From positions 159,788 through 223,787 of the forward strand of contig BDDD01001763.1 in assembly GCA_001972305.1 (NCBI GenBank): a stretch of 64,000 nt of DNA, read 5' to 3'. The position numbers and the translations under genes are program-made. Every line of letters starts with the position of its first letter. The first letter of the stretch is position 1. The DNA is from Cephalotus follicularis. Lineage: Eukaryota; Streptophyta; Magnoliopsida; Oxalidales; Cephalotaceae. The notes beneath the pieces were generated by a model, which made no database searches, was not told where the DNA came from, and saw nothing but the letters and a program-made list of their open reading frames with translations. Of the stretch, positions 63,316 through 64,000 are shown piece after piece.

Positions 63316-64000
63316 TGTAACGCCCGACATTTTCTGGGATGTAATATTTCCATTTATGATGTAATATTAACTTTGGAATAATGAGAATATTGAGTTTTGA
63401 CTTGAAAGATGCTTGAAAACCCTAATTATGGAATTAGAAATGGAGTGTGTATGTTAAAGCCAGAAACGGCGCAGTTTTGACCAAAAGACATCGACGTCTT
63501 TTGGAAAGACGTCGACTCCTTTGTGAGCCAGGACACACGTAAATGCATGGACATGCACGTCAACTCGGGAGGGAGACCTCAACACCTTCTTACAAAAGGA
63601 GAAAAGACATCGACGTCTAAGGGAAGACGTCGACTCCTTTGGTACGAATAGACAGCACGTTCTTCGCCTGCAGGTTAACGTGGGAAGGGAATTGTTTAGG
63701 GCTTCACCTAACGCCTTTTCTGGTGCGATTCGACGTGTTGGGCATGCCTGTGTGCCGACCATGAGCACTAAACCTACTCTCACATGGAACATGCAAGGAT
63801 CATGCCATCCTAACATGCCATCTGCATAAGAAAATGAAAAGAAGACAAAAGAATGTGCAGAAAGAGAGAAAGTGGAAGAGATTTCGGGTTGGCCTGTGTA
63901 ATGACAAAAGAAAAGGAGTGGGAAGAAGCTATCTGCATATAGATATTCCTCCCCACTTCTCTCTCTCGTTTTATAACACCAGAAGGAAAGAGAGAAGAGA
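63316..64000 (+). mobile_element. LTR of a further Tekay-like element, inserted in Sirevirus RT
   Basis: It starts TGTAACGCCCGACATTTTC directly in the RT codons for Y-G-L-K-Q; the candidate target duplication is CCATA (63311-63315). The layout (palindrome cluster 170-325 bp from the start, then a purine-rich leader-like AGAGAG region) parallels the LTRs at 17652 and 51026. It leaves the window at the right edge. Confidence 0.75.
63486..63640. promoter_or_regulatory. Palindrome array, AAAGACATCGACGTCTTT type, slot 1 of the rightmost LTR
   Basis: Centres are at 63492/63513 and 63611/63631, 21 and 20 bp apart. The second member of each pair reads GACGTCGACTCC. Confidence 0.6.

Noticed and set aside
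1-64000. A host protein-coding gene between the elements
   Set aside because: Every stretch over 300 bp could be assigned to an LTR, an internal region or a leader of a retroelement; no exon-like conserved domain outside retroelement families was found.

Overview
The window reads as nuclear, repeat-rich DNA of a flowering plant. I find no host gene, rRNA, tRNA or ncRNA gene. Almost all of it is one nest of LTR retrotransposons inserted into each other. The plant assignment rests on plant-typical lineages: Athila-type Ty3/gypsy elements with an Asp-tRNA primer site, chromodomain-bearing Tekay/Del-type Ty3/gypsy elements, a Sirevirus-type Ty1/copia element with an envelope-like ORF, and a TRIM.

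Layout. An old Ty1/copia element (copia-A, + strand) is the backbone. Its own DNA survives as 1715-6201, 17067-17651, 30638-31034, 39064-39675 and 50030-51025. Into it went: a minus-strand LTR of which 1-1714 is visible; Athila-minus (6202-17066), itself interrupted by another LTR-like block (8206-10944); a rearranged Tekay-type LTR pair (17652-30637) that carries a third LTR family (19324-20205), Athila-plus (20865-28660, target duplication CATGT) and a 960-bp TRIM (28668-29627, target duplication TGTTA); a minus-strand Tekay-type element with the best-preserved gag-pol (31035-39063); copia-2 (39676-50029); and Tekay-3 (51026-58748 visible). Tekay-3 is broken by the Sirevirus (58749-63315, minus strand), which is in turn broken by another Tekay-type LTR (63316 to the end). 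That is four nesting levels at the right edge.

State of the genes. Every gag and pol is broken by stops, frameshifts or deletions. The one uninterrupted retroelement gene is the Sirevirus envelope-like ORF of 393 codons (60536-61717). None of the elements could move on its own as read here; the TRIM never had coding capacity.

Most unusual signal. LTRs of unrelated superfamilies carry arrays of short palindromes centred on GTCGAC: AAGCGTCGACGCTT, AAAGACGTCGACGTCTTT or AACAGTCGACTGTT. Centres are set about 19-22 bp apart, close to two DNA helical turns. The arrays mostly sit in the same upstream (U3) slot of the LTR. The palindrome type differs between relatives that otherwise share LTR sequence. 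One array spacer (GACCTGTAACTTT) is shared between the Athila and Sirevirus LTRs. This looks like a modular, exchangeable cis-element; its function is unknown to me.
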